From Micromonospora sp. C31 (GTDB taxonomy: Bacteria > Actinomycetota > Actinomycetes > Mycobacteriales > Micromonosporaceae), in contig NZ_JAGPXN010000002.1 in the NCBI RefSeq assembly GCF_018070575.1, positions 236,131 through 300,130 on the forward strand: 64,000 bases of DNA, read 5' to 3'. The translations under genes and the position numbers were made by a program. Each line of letters opens with the position of its first letter. The stretch's first letter is position 1. The notes under the pieces were generated by a model. The model saw nothing but the letters and a program-made list of their open reading frames with translations, made no database searches and had not been told where the DNA came from. This document shows, piece after piece, positions 9,918-19,099 of this stretch.

Positions 9918-10670
9918 GTGTTGGGCCTGCCTGCTCACGTGACCGCCTGTCTCTTCGATCTGGACGGTGTGCTGACGCAGACCGCCAGGGTGCACAACGC
10001 CGCCTGGACCGCGACGTTCGACGGCTTCCTGCGCCGCCGCGCCGCCGTCACCGGCGAGGAGTTCCGCCCCTTCGACCCCGGGCCGGACTACAACCGCTAC
10101 GTCGACGGCCGGCCGCGCGCCGACGGGGTGCGCACCTTCCTCGCCTCCCGGGGCATCGTGCTGCCCGAGGGATCGCCCGACGACCCGCCGGACGCCGACA
10201 CCGTCAACGGGGTCGGCAACAGCAAGAACGTGCTGCTGCTGGAACAGCTGCGCACGCACGGGGTGGACGTCTATCCCGGCTCCGTCGCCTACCTGGAGGC
10301 GGCGGTCGCCGCCGGCCTGCGCCGGGCGGTCGTCACCGCCAGTGCCAACGGCCGGGAGGTGGTGGCCGCCGCCGGGATGGAACCCCTGCTGGAGGCCCGG
10401 GTCGACGGGCTCGTCGCCCGCGCCGAGGGACTGCGCGGCAAGCCGGCCCCGGACACCTTCCTGGCGGGCGCGAAGCTGCTCGGGGTCGACCCGCGCGACG
10501 CCGTCGTCTTCGAGGACGCCCTCGCCGGGGTCGCCGCCGGACGCGCCGGCGGATTCGGGTACGTGGTGGGCGTCGACCGGGTCGGCCAGGCCGCCGAACT
10601 GCTGGCCCACGGCGCCGACGTCGTGGTCACCGACCTCGCCGACCTGCTCGACACCGGGCGGCCCGCGTGA
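9918..10670 (+). CDS. pgmB: beta-phosphoglucomutase-family HAD hydrolase
   Basis: A 250-residue HAD-superfamily protein. Motif I is [13 protein letters not shown] with the nucleophilic and acid/base Asp pair; the substrate-specificity loop contains [14 protein letters not shown]; later motifs are TASANG and the Lys/Asp pair GKPAPDTF and VFEDALAG. It should interconvert beta-glucose 1-phosphate and glucose 6-phosphate. Its stop overlaps the GTG of the GH65 gene by four bases, and that enzyme makes beta-glucose 1-phosphate, so the two form a disaccharide-degradation module. The GTG start lies directly after a leaderless-type promoter; TTG at 9921 is an alternative. Confidence 0.9.
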   Translation: MLGLPAHVTACLFDLDGVLTQTARVHNAAWTATFDGFLRRRAAVTGEEFRPFDPGPDYNRYVDGRPRADGVRTFLASRGIVLPEGSPDDPPDADTVNGVGNSKNVLLLEQLRTHGVDVYPGSVAYLEAAVAAGLRRAVVTASANGREVVAAAGMEPLLEARVDGLVARAEGLRGKPAPDTFLAGAKLLGVDPRDAVVFEDALAGVAAGRAGGFGYVVGVDRVGQAAELLAHGADVVVTDLADLLDTGRPA

Positions 10671-13039
10671 TCCGGGAACGCGCCTATCCGGTCGAGCCGT
10701 GGCACGTCCGGGAGACGCGGCTGGACATGGACGTCCTGGCCCAGTCGGAGTCGGTCTTCGCCCTCTCCAACGGGCACGTCGGGCTGCGCGGCAACCTCGA
10801 CGAGGGCGAGCCGCACGGCCTGCCCGGCACCTACCTCAACTCCTTCTACGAGCTGCGCCCGCTGCCGTACGCGGAGGCCGGCTTCGGGTTCCCCGAGTCC
10901 GGCCAGACGATCGTCAACGTGACCAACGGCAAGCTGATCCGGCTGCTGGTCGACGACGAGCCGCTCGACGTCCGCTACGGCGAACTCCTCGCCCACGAAC
11001 GGGTCCTCGACCTGCGCGCCGGCACCCTGCACCGGGAGCTGCACTGGCGCTCCCCGGCCGGCCGCGAGGTCAAGGTCCGCAGCACCCGGCTGGTCTCGTT
11101 CACCCAGCGCGCCGTCGCCGCGATCAACTACGAGGTGGAGGCGGTGGACGGTCCGCTGCGGCTGATCCTCCAGTCGGAACTGGTGGCGAACGAGACCCTG
11201 CCCCCGCAGAGCCGGGACCCGCGCGTCGCGGCCGTGCTGGAGTCGCCGCTGCAGGCCGAGGAGGAACTCACCACCGCCGACGGCGGGCTGCTGATCCACC
11301 GGACCAAGGTCTCCGGGCTGCGGGTGGCCGCCGCGATGGAACACGAGGTGTACGCCCCGGCGCGCAAGACCATCCAGTCCGAGGGGTACGAGGACTGGGT
11401 GCGTACCACGATCGGGTGCGTGCTCCGGCCCGGCGAGAAGCTGCGCGTGGTCAAGTACCTCGCGTACGGCTGGTCGAGCCGCCGGTCGCTGCCGGCGATG
11501 CGCGACCAGGTCAAGGCCGCCCTGACGGGGGCACGCCTCGACGGCTGGGACGGGCTCTGCCGCGAGCAGCGCGAGTACCTCGAGAATTTCTGGGACGTCG
11601 CCGACGTGGTGGTGGAGGGCGACCCGGAGATCCAGCAGGCGGTCCGGTTCGGGTTGTTCCACGTGCTCCAGGCCGGCTCCCGGGCCGAGCAGCGGCCCAT
11701 CGCCGCGAAGGGCCTGACCGGCCCCGGGTACGACGGGCACGCGTTCTGGGACACCGAGATGTTCGTCCTGCCGGTGCTCACCTACACCCACCCGCCCGCC
11801 GTGCGGGACGCCCTGCACTGGCGGTACCGGACCCTGGCCGCCGCCCACGAGCGGGCCCGGACACTCAACCTGGAGGGGGCGGCGTTCCCCTGGCGCACCA
11901 TCGAGGGGCCGGAGTCGTCGGGCTACTGGCCGGCGGGCACCGCCGCCTTCCACATCGCGGCCGGCGTCGCCGACGCGCTGCGACGCTACGTGCAGGTGAC
12001 CCAGGACACCGACCTGGAACGCGAGATCGGGCTGGAGCTGCTGGTCGAGACCGCCCGGCTGTGGCGGTCCCTGGGCCACCACGACCGGCACGGCCAGTTC
12101 CACATCGACGGGGTCACCGGCCCCGACGAGTACACGGCGGTGAAGAACGACAACATCTACACCAACCTGATGGCGCAGCGGAACCTGATCACCGCCGCCG
12201 ACGCGGTGTCGCGCTACCGGGACGAGGCCTTCCACCTCGGCGTCACCGACGAGGAGGCGGCGGCCTGGCGGGACGCGGCGGCCTCCATGCACGTCCCGTA
12301 CGACGAGGAGATCGACGTCCACGAGCAGGTCGAGGGCTTCACCCGGCTCCAGGAGTGGGACTTCGGGCACACGCCGCCGGAGAAGTACCCGCTGCTGCTG
12401 CACTACCCGTACTTCGACCTCTACCGCAAGCAGGTCGTCAAGCAGGCGGACCTGGTCCTGGCCATGCACTGGCGGGGCGACGCGTTCACGCCGGAGCAGA
12501 AGCTGCGCAACTTCCTCTACTACGAGCGGCGGACGGTGCGCGACTCCTCGCTGTCGGCGTGCACCCAGGCGGTGCTGGCGGCCGAGGTGGGCCACCCGGA
12601 GCTGGCGCACGTCTACCTGCGCGAGGCCGCGCTGATGGACCTGCACGACCTCAACGAGAACACCCGTGACGGCGTGCACATGGCCTCGCTCGCCGGCGCC
12701 TGGATCGCACTGGTGGCCGGGTTCGGCGGGCTACGCGACCACGACGGCAACCTCTCCTTCGCGCCCCGGCTGTCGAGCCGGCTGGAGCGGCTGGAGTTCT
12801 CGCTCCAGTGGCGCGGGCTGCGGCTGCGGGTCGACGTCCGACCGCACGAGACCACCTACGAACTGCGCCACGGCGACCCGGGCGACGTGCTGGAGTTGCG
12901 CCACCACGGCGAGCCGGTCCACGTCACCTGCGACGAGCCGGTGACGATGCCGGTCCCCTCGGCGGAGGTCGCCGGGCCGGCCCCGGAGCAGGTCCCGGGC
13001 CGGGCTCCCCTGCTGCGCCTGCCCGAGAACGAGCCGTGA
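10667..13039 (+). CDS. glycoside hydrolase family 65 disaccharide phosphorylase
   Basis: A 790-residue GH65 enzyme of normal length: N-terminal beta-sandwich, (alpha/alpha)6 barrel and C-terminal beta domain. Family hallmarks include [13 protein letters not shown] near residue 31, the phosphate-binding region [10 protein letters not shown], and the catalytic Glu in GVTGPDEYT followed by NDNIYTN. The family covers maltose, trehalose, kojibiose and nigerose phosphorylases, which split a disaccharide with inorganic phosphate to beta-glucose 1-phosphate and glucose. Which disaccharide is used cannot be read here. It is coupled to the phosphoglucomutase gene upstream and is followed by a strong terminator hairpin. 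Confidence 0.93.
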   Translation: MIRERAYPVEPWHVRETRLDMDVLAQSESVFALSNGHVGLRGNLDEGEPHGLPGTYLNSFYELRPLPYAEAGFGFPESGQTIVNVTNGKLIRLLVDDEPLDVRYGELLAHERVLDLRAGTLHRELHWRSPAGREVKVRSTRLVSFTQRAVAAINYEVEAVDGPLRLILQSELVANETLPPQSRDPRVAAVLESPLQAEEELTTADGGLLIHRTKVSGLRVAAAMEHEVYAPARKTIQSEGYEDWVRTTIGCVLRPGEKLRVVKYLAYGWSSRRSLPAMRDQVKAALTGARLDGWDGLCREQREYLENFWDVADVVVEGDPEIQQAVRFGLFHVLQAGSRAEQRPIAAKGLTGPGYDGHAFWDTEMFVLPVLTYTHPPAVRDALHWRYRTLAAAHERARTLNLEGAAFPWRTIEGPESSGYWPAGTAAFHIAAGVADALRRYVQVTQDTDLEREIGLELLVETARLWRSLGHHDRHGQFHIDGVTGPDEYTAVKNDNIYTNLMAQRNLITAADAVSRYRDEAFHLGVTDEEAAAWRDAAASMHVPYDEEIDVHEQVEGFTRLQEWDFGHTPPEKYPLLLHYPYFDLYRKQVVKQADLVLAMHWRGDAFTPEQKLRNFLYYERRTVRDSSLSACTQAVLAAEVGHPELAHVYLREAALMDLHDLNENTRDGVHMASLAGAWIALVAGFGGLRDHDGNLSFAPRLSSRLERLEFSLQWRGLRLRVDVRPHETTYELRHGDPGDVLELRHHGEPVHVTCDEPVTMPVPSAEVAGPAPEQVPGRAPLLRLPENEP

Positions 13040-13042
13040 CCG

Positions 13043-13079
13043 GCCACCGGCCCGCGTACGCCCGAGGCGGGCCGGTGGC
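13043..13079. terminator. GC-rich hairpin terminator between convergent genes
   Basis: A perfect 13-bp stem (GCCACCGGCCCGC with its complement) and 11-nt loop directly after the GH65 stop. It also lies at the 3' side of the small minus-strand gene, so it can act in both directions. There is no T-tract, as is usual in actinobacteria. Confidence 0.75.
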
Positions 13080-13084
13080 GTGGG

Positions 13085-13261
13085 TCAGACGGGCCTGCCC
13101 TGTGACGGCCGGCCGGCCGCGTCGCGGGGCGCCATCGCCCGCGGGTCGTCGGCCGTGCGTGCCTGGGCCGCGTCGTCCGCCCAGTCCCGGCCGCGTTCGG
13201 TCTGCTGTTCCCGCCGGTCCCGGTCGGTGTCCTGCTGCCGGGTCTCTCGCTGCTGCGTCAT
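13085..13261 (-). CDS. small hydrophilic protein of unknown function
   Basis: A 58-residue, strongly charged protein (starts MTQQRETRQQDTDRDRREQQ) rich in Arg, Asp and Gln and with no membrane segment. Support is a GAGGA ribosome site 6 bp before the ATG, high GC at third positions and a terminator at its 3' side. I do not recognise a family. It could be a disordered or stress-related small protein; a spurious call is possible. Confidence 0.5.
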   Translation of the reverse strand: MTQQRETRQQDTDRDRREQQTERGRDWADDAAQARTADDPRAMAPRDAAGRPSQGRPV

Positions 13262-13427
13262 GGCGATCCTCGCGATCCGTCGGGGCGCGGGTGCGCCGGT
13301 ACGGTCTGCGGTCACCCGCCGCCTACCCGGGCCCCCTGGCGACAAACGCCGGCTCGCCGGGGCTGCTTGCCGGCGTCGGGGACGGGTATGCGGCCGGCCG
13401 GGGACGACCGAGGCGTACGGAGGCGAG

Positions 13428-14087
13428 ATGGACGCGCGTAGCGGTGCGGTGACGATCCCGGCGGGAGACGTCGACCTCCCGGCCGACCTGCTGGTTCCGG
13501 CGGAGCCGGCCGGCGTGGTGCTCTTCGCGCACGGCAGCGGCAGCTCCCGGCACAGCCCGCGCAACACGGCGGTGGCGCACGTGCTCAACCGCAGCGCCCT
13601 CGGCACCGTGCTGGTGGACCTGCTCACCCCCGCCGAGGACCAGGTCGATGCCCGGACCGCCGAGCTGCGCTTCGACATCCCCCTGCTGGCCGGTCGGCTC
13701 GCCGGGATCGTGGACTGGCTGGCGGCGGAGCGGCCCCTCGGCGCGGTGCCGATCGGGCTGTTCGGGGCCAGCACCGGGGCCGCCGCCGCCCTGGTGGCGG
13801 CTGCGGCCCGACCGGACCTCGTCGGCGCGGTGGTCTCCCGGGGCGGCCGTCCCGACCTGGCCGGCCCGGCCCTCGACCAGGTACGCGCGCCCACGCTGCT
13901 GCTGGTCGGCGGCCTGGACGAGCAGGTGATCACGCTCAACGAGCAGGCTCAGGAGGCGCTGCCGGAGTCGGCCGAGCTGACGGTGGTCCCGGGGGCGACC
14001 CACCTCTTCGAGGAGCCCGGCACCCTGGAAGAGGTCGCCCACTGCGCCGCCGACTGGTTCACCACCCACCTCCCCGGCTCCCGCTGA
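13428..14087 (+). CDS. alpha/beta hydrolase (dienelactone hydrolase-like)
   Basis: A 219-residue alpha/beta hydrolase. The oxyanion region is LFAHGSGSSRHSP. The nucleophile elbow reads GLFGASTGAAA, with Ser in G-A-S-T-G. The acid is in VGGLDEQV and the catalytic His in PGATHLFEEPG. Proteins of this type act on small esters or lactones; here the substrate is unknown. The ATG follows a GGAGGCGAG ribosome site. It converges with the AI-2E transporter gene with only 15 bp between stops. Confidence 0.85.
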   Translation: MDARSGAVTIPAGDVDLPADLLVPAEPAGVVLFAHGSGSSRHSPRNTAVAHVLNRSALGTVLVDLLTPAEDQVDARTAELRFDIPLLAGRLAGIVDWLAAERPLGAVPIGLFGASTGAAAALVAAAARPDLVGAVVSRGGRPDLAGPALDQVRAPTLLLVGGLDEQVITLNEQAQEALPESAELTVVPGATHLFEEPGTLEEVAHCAADWFTTHLPGSR

Positions 14088-14102
14088 GCGCCGCCGCCGA
14101 GG

Positions 14103-15224
14103 TCAGGCGGGGGCCACGGGTGGGGTCGTCGGGTGCTGGCGGTGCTGCTGGACGGTGTCGACGACCCGCCAGACGACGGCGGTGATCGGCACCGAGACGA
14201 AGGCTCCGGCGATGCCGGCGATCAGCGTGCCGGCGGTCACCGCCACCAGGATCACCGCCGGGTGCAGGCGCACCTGACGCTTCATGATCAGCGGCTCCAG
14301 CAGGTTGCCCTCCATCTGCTGCACGGCGATCACGGCGGCCAGGGCGAGCAGCGCGGTCACCGGCCCCTTCGCCGCGAGGGCGACCAGCACCGCCACGGCG
14401 CCCGTCACGGTCGCCCCGATGATCGGGACGAAGGCCCCGAAGAAGGTGATGAGCGCGAGCGGAAACGCCAGCGGCACCCGGAGCACCACCAGCGCCAGGC
14501 CGATGCCGATCGCGTCGATCGCGGCGATCATCATCGTGCCCCGGCTGTACGCCCCCAGCGTCCGCCAGCCCACCCGACCGGCCTCGGCGGTCACCTCCCG
14601 GTTCGGCCCGGCCGCTCGGGACAGGGTCCACTGCCACATGGACCGGCCGTCCTTGAGCAGGAAGAACAGCAGAACGAGCGCGAGCAGCGCCGAGCCGAGA
14701 ACCTCCACGGCCGTCCTGGCCCCCGAGACCGGGTCCGTGCCCTGCCCGAGCCCTCGGCGGGCCTGGTCGAGCAGCCGGTCGAGCTGTTGGTCCGTGACCG
14801 GCAGCGTCGAGATCACGAAGTCCCGGGTGCGTTGCAGACCCCGCCCCAACTCCTCGCTCAACTCGCTGAACTGGCCCGCGGTGAGAGTCCACACCAGCGC
14901 GCCGACGCCGAACAGCAGGCCGAGCAACAGCAGCACGGTGAGCAGGGCGGCGAGTGCGGCGGGCAGCCGGAGCCGACGCAGGGCGAGCTGCACCGGATCG
15001 AGCAGCGCGGCGAGGAAGACGGTGGCGGCCAACGCGATGGCCAGCGGCGCGAGCAGCACCGCGATCTTCCCCAGCAGGTACAGCCCGGCGACGACCACCA
15101 CCAGGCAGGCGCTCCACACCACGGCCGAGCGGACCAGCCAGGGAAGCCCGGCCCAGGTCTGTCGGGGGCCCGCGCCCCGATCCGTCGTCCCGTCGGGCGT
15201 ACGCCCGGCATCGTCTGCGACCAC
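14103..15224 (-). CDS. AI-2E family (PerM/UPF0118) membrane transporter
   Basis: A 373-residue polytopic protein with about seven to eight membrane segments, a long extracytoplasmic-type loop around residues 115-165, and the family motif near the C-terminus (VQQMEGNLLEPLIMKRQVRL, then HPAVILVAV). The family includes putative quorum-signal exporters and sodium/proton antiporters, so the substrate cannot be stated. The N-terminus (about 30 residues) is hydrophilic. The GTG start at 15224 lies in a 200-bp divergent spacer shared with the small antitoxin-like gene. Confidence 0.88.
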   Translation of the reverse strand: MVADDAGRTPDGTTDRGAGPRQTWAGLPWLVRSAVVWSACLVVVVAGLYLLGKIAVLLAPLAIALAATVFLAALLDPVQLALRRLRLPAALAALLTVLLLLGLLFGVGALVWTLTAGQFSELSEELGRGLQRTRDFVISTLPVTDQQLDRLLDQARRGLGQGTDPVSGARTAVEVLGSALLALVLLFFLLKDGRSMWQWTLSRAAGPNREVTAEAGRVGWRTLGAYSRGTMMIAAIDAIGIGLALVVLRVPLAFPLALITFFGAFVPIIGATVTGAVAVLVALAAKGPVTALLALAAVIAVQQMEGNLLEPLIMKRQVRLHPAVILVAVTAGTLIAGIAGAFVSVPITAVVWRVVDTVQQHRQHPTTPPVAPA

Positions 15225-15423
15225 GTCGGCCCTCCTCGATCTCCGGCGAGTCGGTACCCGGCCAGCGTCCCTCCGACACCCGCGTCCCCTCTCACGCTAG
15301 ATGGTGGACGAGGTGTCGGGGAGCACCGGCCGTTTCCGGATCGCGCTCCGGTGGCCCCGCCGTCGCGTTTGCGCCCCCGGCCTCAGGGAAGGCAGAGATC
15401 GGACCGGATTCGAGGAGGACCCG

Positions 15424-15606
15424 ATGAGCGACTTCATGGACAAGGCCAAGGACTTCGCCGACAAGCACGACAAGCAGGTCGACCAGGGCCTGGAGAAGGG
15501 CGGCGACATGGCCGACAAGCGCACCGGCGGCAAGTACGACGAGCAGATCGACAAGGGCGTCGACCAGGCGCAGACGCGTACCGGTGAGGGCGACCAGGTC
15601 CGCTGA
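15424..15606 (+). CDS. MT0933-like (Rv0909 family) antitoxin-type small protein
   Basis: A 60-residue, highly charged helical protein (begins MSDFMDKAKDFADKHDKQVD) with heptad-like repeats of KxxDxxxDK and a Gly/Asp-rich tail. It matches the actinobacterial family annotated as MT0933-like antitoxin. No toxin gene lies beside it, so a toxin-antitoxin role is not supported here. The ATG has a GAGGAGGA ribosome site, and a strong hairpin terminator follows. CsbD-like stress proteins have similar composition. Confidence 0.8.
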   Translation: MSDFMDKAKDFADKHDKQVDQGLEKGGDMADKRTGGKYDEQIDKGVDQAQTRTGEGDQVR

Positions 15607-15618
15607 GCAGGTAGGGCC

Positions 15619-15653
15619 GTCCCGGGCCGTCGCGCGGTCGACGGGCCCGGGAC
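15619..15653 (+). terminator. hairpin terminator after the MT0933-like gene
   Basis: A 10-bp perfect stem (GTCCCGGGCC with GGCCCGGGAC) around a 15-nt loop that is itself partly paired, ending in GCCGTTT. It lies 12 bp after the stop. Confidence 0.75.
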
Positions 15654-15726
15654 GCCGTTTCCGGACGTTCGACGCGTACCGCTAGCCAAGGATCGACCAC
15701 TCTCGCTACTATCCGCAGTCGGAACA

Positions 15727-15744
15727 TGACTCAAAGTGGAGTCA
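15727..15744 (+). promoter_or_regulatory. candidate operator upstream of the P450 gene
   Basis: A perfect inverted repeat, TGACTC-aaagtg-GAGTCA, sits about 20 bp after a -10-like TACTAT (15704-15709 region). A second small hairpin, CACCCC-TT-GGGGTG (15766-15779), lies in the leader 22 bp before the start. Together they suggest transcriptional or leader control of the P450/ferredoxin operon. No regulator is adjacent. Confidence 0.4.
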
Positions 15745-15801
15745 CCCCCGACCGGACCGGTGCCCACCCCTTGGGGTGCCGTGACGAGAGGAAGTCATCC
15801 G

Positions 15802-17007
15802 GTGACCGAGGCCCCCGAGACGACCGCCCCCCAGCGCTATCCGTTCAGCGAACCCGACCGGCTCAACCTCGACCCGCGCTACGCCCGGCTGCGCCGGGAC
15901 GAACCCCTCACCCGGATCCGGTTGCCGTACGGCGAGCCGGTCTGGCTCGCCACCCGGCACGCCGACGTGCGGACCGTGCTCGGCGACGCCCGGTTCAGCC
16001 GGGCCGCCTCCGTGGGGCGGGACGAGCCCCGCAACACGCCGCGGCAGCAGGAGGGCGGGATCCTGTCGATGGATCCGCCGGAACACACCCGGCTGCGTCG
16101 GCTGGTGGCGAAGGCGTTCACCGCCCGGCGGGTGGAGGAGCTGCGACCCCGCACCAGGCAGGTGGCCCACGAGCTGGTCGACGGCATGCTCGCCGCCGGT
16201 CCGCCGGCCGACCTGGTGGAGCACCTGGCCACCCCGCTGCCGATCCGGGTCATCTGTGACCTGCTCGGCGTTCCGGTGGCCGACCAGGACCGTTTCCACA
16301 CCTGGTCCGAGGCGATCGTGTCGACCACCTCGCTGAGCCCGGAGCGGGCCCAGGAGTACATCGACAGCCTCTTCGCGTACATGGGCGAGCTGATCGCGCG
16401 GCGGCGTGAGCAGCCCACCGACGACCTGCTCGGCGCGATGGTCCGGGCCCGGGACGCCGACGACCGGCTGGCGGAGGACGAGGTCGTGCGGCTGGCCGCC
16501 GGGCTGCTCGCCGCCGGGCACGAGACGACGGTGACCCAGATCCCCAACTTCGTGTACGCGCTGCTCACCCACCCCGACGAGTGGGCCCGGCTGCGGGCGC
16601 GGCCGGACCTGGTGCCGGGTGCCGTGGAGGAGCTGACGCGGTTCGTGCCGCTCGGTGCGACCTCGGCCTTCGCCCGCTACGCCCTGGAGGACGTCGAGCT
16701 CGGCGGCGTGCTGGTGCGGGCCGGCGAACCGGTGGTGGTGTCGATCTCGTCGGCCAACCGGGACGAGACGGTCTTCCCCGAGGCGGACCGGCTCGACCTG
16801 ACCCGGCAGGTCAACCCCCACCTCGGCTTCGGGCACGGGGTGCACCACTGCATCGGCGCCCAGCTCGCCCGGATGGAACTCCAGGTCGTCCTGGAGACGC
16901 TGGTCGCCCGCACGCCCGACCTGAGGCTGGCCGTGCCGGAGTCCGAACTGATCTGGAAGAGCGGCCTGCTGGTGCGGGGGCTCGTCGCCATGCCGGTGAG
17001 TTGGTGA
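15802..17007 (+). CDS. cytochrome P450 monooxygenase
   Basis: A 401-residue bacterial class I P450. The I-helix oxygen-binding motif is AGHETT, the K-helix ExxR is EELTR, and the heme-binding loop is FGHGVHHCIGAQLAR with the proximal Cys at about residue 350. Length and motifs match CYP105/CYP107-type enzymes of actinomycetes, which hydroxylate xenobiotics or secondary metabolites. Its redox partner follows 4 bp later. The GTG at 15802 was chosen because GAGAGGAAG precedes it. No biosynthetic cluster is nearby, so the substrate is unknown. Confidence 0.95.
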   Translation: MTEAPETTAPQRYPFSEPDRLNLDPRYARLRRDEPLTRIRLPYGEPVWLATRHADVRTVLGDARFSRAASVGRDEPRNTPRQQEGGILSMDPPEHTRLRRLVAKAFTARRVEELRPRTRQVAHELVDGMLAAGPPADLVEHLATPLPIRVICDLLGVPVADQDRFHTWSEAIVSTTSLSPERAQEYIDSLFAYMGELIARRREQPTDDLLGAMVRARDADDRLAEDEVVRLAAGLLAAGHETTVTQIPNFVYALLTHPDEWARLRARPDLVPGAVEELTRFVPLGATSAFARYALEDVELGGVLVRAGEPVVVSISSANRDETVFPEADRLDLTRQVNPHLGFGHGVHHCIGAQLARMELQVVLETLVARTPDLRLAVPESELIWKSGLLVRGLVAMPVSW

Positions 17008-17011
17008 ACGG

Positions 17012-17248
17012 ATGAGCACGACGAACGAGCAGTGGCGGGTGCACGTGGACCCGACCCGGTGCATCGGGTCGGGGATCTGCGCGGGCATCGCGCCGAAGCA
17101 CTTCGTGCTGGTGCACGGGCTGGCCCGCCCGCTGGCCGAGCGGGTGGCGCCGGACGACGCGCTGGTGGACGCCGCGGACTCCTGCCCGATGGAGGCGGTG
17201 ATCGTCTCCGAGGCGGACGGCCTGCGCCGGGTCGCGCCGGAGCCCTGA
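17012..17248 (+). CDS. [3Fe-4S] ferredoxin, P450 redox partner
   Basis: A 78-residue ferredoxin. The cluster ligands are in CIGSGIC and in DSCPMEAV, giving three cysteines in the pattern of single [3Fe-4S] ferredoxins, where the usual second Cys of the CxxCxxC loop is replaced. It begins 4 bp after the P450 stop, and such pairs are normally co-transcribed so that the ferredoxin reduces the P450. No ferredoxin reductase gene is present in the window. Confidence 0.93.
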   Translation: MSTTNEQWRVHVDPTRCIGSGICAGIAPKHFVLVHGLARPLAERVAPDDALVDAADSCPMEAVIVSEADGLRRVAPEP

Positions 17249-17285
17249 GCCGGCGGCGGAGACCGGCCCGGCCGGTGGGAACGCC

Positions 17286-17317
17286 GGTGGCCACGCCCCG
17301 TGCCGGGCGTGGCCACC
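17286..17317. terminator. bidirectional hairpin terminator
   Basis: A perfect 13-bp inverted repeat (GGTGGCCACGCCC) with a 6-nt loop between the convergent ferredoxin and hemerythrin genes. Confidence 0.8.
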
Positions 17318-17335
17318 GTGGACGGCAACGGTCGG

Positions 17336-17938
17336 TCAGCGCTGCTTCTCGCCCAGCTCCGACACGGACGTGGTGCGGCCACTGAACGCGTCCCGCATCC
17401 GGTCCACGAGGCCGGCTCCGGGGTTGAGCAGGCGGTTCGCCGGTGGGTGGTCGGGCGCGGCCGGGTGCGGTCGGGTCGGTGCGGTCTTCTTGGTCGCCTC
17501 CACCTTCCCGGCCAGCTCGACCATCTCCTCGGCGGCCACCGCGGCGCGCAGGCGGGGGAAGAGATCCGACTCCTCGTCCTTGACGTGGTGCCGGATCGTG
17601 CTGGTCAGGTGCGTCAGCAACTCGTCGAAGCGCGGGTCGGACGGGTCGACCGACTCCAGCTCCTTCATGGTCCGCTCGGCGTCGGCGTGCTCGGAGATCT
17701 CGTGCTCGGCGACCTGGTCGCCGTCCGGCAGCGCCCTGCGGGCGGCCGGATAGACGTGCATCTCCTCGGCGACGGCGTGGCGAACCAGCTCCGCGATCAT
17801 CACATCGGCCAGTTGCCGGCGGTGCTCGGGGGTGCCCTGCCGGCTCTCCAACTGCACGAAGAGCGCTTCGACCTCCCGGTGGTCGGCGGTGAGGACGTCC
17901 ACCACGTCCTGGCCGCTGGTGTCGTTTGCTTTGGTCAT
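17336..17938 (-). CDS. hemerythrin HHE-domain protein
   Basis: A 200-residue cytoplasmic protein. The HHE domain (about residues 12-140) contains the iron-binding His and Glu residues in LTADHREVEALF, HAVAEEMHVYP, HEISEHADAE and HHVKDEESDLFP. A Pro/Ala-rich tail of about 60 residues follows. Such proteins bind a di-iron centre and may sense or store oxygen or handle oxidants. The ATG is preceded by AGGGGCAGAG. It is monocistronic, facing a terminator. Confidence 0.9.
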   Translation of the reverse strand: MTKANDTSGQDVVDVLTADHREVEALFVQLESRQGTPEHRRQLADVMIAELVRHAVAEEMHVYPAARRALPDGDQVAEHEISEHADAERTMKELESVDPSDPRFDELLTHLTSTIRHHVKDEESDLFPRLRAAVAAEEMVELAGKVEATKKTAPTRPHPAAPDHPPANRLLNPGAGLVDRMRDAFSGRTTSVSELGEKQR

Positions 17939-18030
17939 CTCTGCCCCTTACCGGTTGCGGAACGGTCGGCTGTCCACCTGTACCCGCGAACCGTCGACCG
18001 AACCCGGGGCGCGGTCGATCGACGTGCCTC

Positions 18031-18066
18031 AGCGCCGGCCGGCCCCCGCTCGGGCCGGCCGGCGCT
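18031..18066. terminator. strong hairpin terminator of the C39-like peptidase gene
   Basis: A perfect 15-bp stem (arm AGCGCCGGCCGGCCC) with a 6-nt loop, 10 bp beyond the minus-strand peptidase stop. Confidence 0.8.
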
Positions 18067-18075
18067 CAGGTCGGA

Positions 18076-18744
18076 TCAGGACGAGTAGCCGCGCTCGGCG
18101 ATCCAGTTGGCGACCTTCTCCAGCGTCATCCAGTACTCGGCCTCGGGGGCGGCCGGGTCGGCGACCCGGATCAGGTTCCCGCCGTCCCGGTAGCCCACCA
18201 GGGCCAGGTAGTGCCCGCCCTCGTACGAGTGGGGGTTGCCGACGGTGTCGACCGCGGTGCCCTTGACGTTGGCCACCACCGGCCGGCCCTCTTCGAGGGC
18301 CGTGACGACGTCCGACCGCAGCCGGTCGACCTGCTCCGGCCTGGCCACCGAGTCCCGGATCTCGGTGGTCCGGTATCGACGGCCGGTCAGCTCGTTGAGC
18401 ACGCGGGTGGTGTCCAGGGCCGAGTCGGTGCCGGCCTCGGTGGTGCCCAGCCTCCTGGCGACCTCGTCCTGGGACAGCGCCTTGCCCAGCGCCGACAGGG
18501 CGATCCGGGTCGCGGCCGGGCCGCAGTAGTAGAAGTTGGGCTGGGCCTGGTACTCGATGCCCACGGTGCGCTCGGCAGGCCGGCCGTCCTTGTCGGCGCG
18601 GCCGTCCCGGTCGGTCTGCGCCGCGCCGACCGGAGTGGTCGCCGCCGGCGGGGCCTGGGCGGTGACCGCAGGGCCCGCGAGGCATCCGCCGGCCACCAGC
18701 AGGCCGGCGACGGAGAGGCCGCTCCGCTGCGCGATCGAATTCAT
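18076..18744 (-). CDS. secreted C39-family peptidase-like protein
   Basis: A 222-residue exported protein. A signal peptide (about 30 residues, with VAGGCLAGPAVTAQA at its end) is followed by a linker rich in Asp/Arg and a papain-like C39 domain. The catalytic Cys is in FYYCGPAATRIALSALG and the His in YEGGHYLALVGYRD, with an Asp in IRVADPAA. Stand-alone C39_2 proteins are secreted cysteine peptidases, not fused to an ABC bacteriocin exporter. The ATG at 18744 has GGAG 8 bp upstream; the frame is open further but the signal peptide begins here. Confidence 0.85.
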   Translation of the reverse strand: MNSIAQRSGLSVAGLLVAGGCLAGPAVTAQAPPAATTPVGAAQTDRDGRADKDGRPAERTVGIEYQAQPNFYYCGPAATRIALSALGKALSQDEVARRLGTTEAGTDSALDTTRVLNELTGRRYRTTEIRDSVARPEQVDRLRSDVVTALEEGRPVVANVKGTAVDTVGNPHSYEGGHYLALVGYRDGGNLIRVADPAAPEAEYWMTLEKVANWIAERGYSS

Positions 18745-19099
18745 GGTCGGGCTCCAATCGGGGGTCGACGCCACCGGGGGCCGGGGGCGCGCAGCACCGG
18801 GAAAGGCGCACGGCTCGGGGGACTCGACGGCCCGCAGCGGTCGGCCCACGGGCGTACTCAGGGATGCAACGGGCCTGCTCCGGCGGGCATTCCGGGGCCC
18901 CGCGGCCGGGCATGCCGGCCGCACGTCGGGTGCAACCGGCCCGCGGGCAGCGGGATTCCGGCGTACGGATGCCCCGTGTCACAGCCCCGGCGCGGGTGCC
19001 GTCCGGTGGCCGGCCGGTGCGCCGGTCGCGCCGAGGCGGGAGGGACGGACCGGTCGGGCGGTGCGTCGGGGCTCGGGCCGGGACGAACCGGTCAGCCGG

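Noticed and set aside
18744-18924. Extended N-terminus of the C39-like peptidase
   Set aside because: The upstream frame adds 60 Arg/Pro-rich residues before a good signal peptide; the ATG at 18744 with GGAG is the better start.
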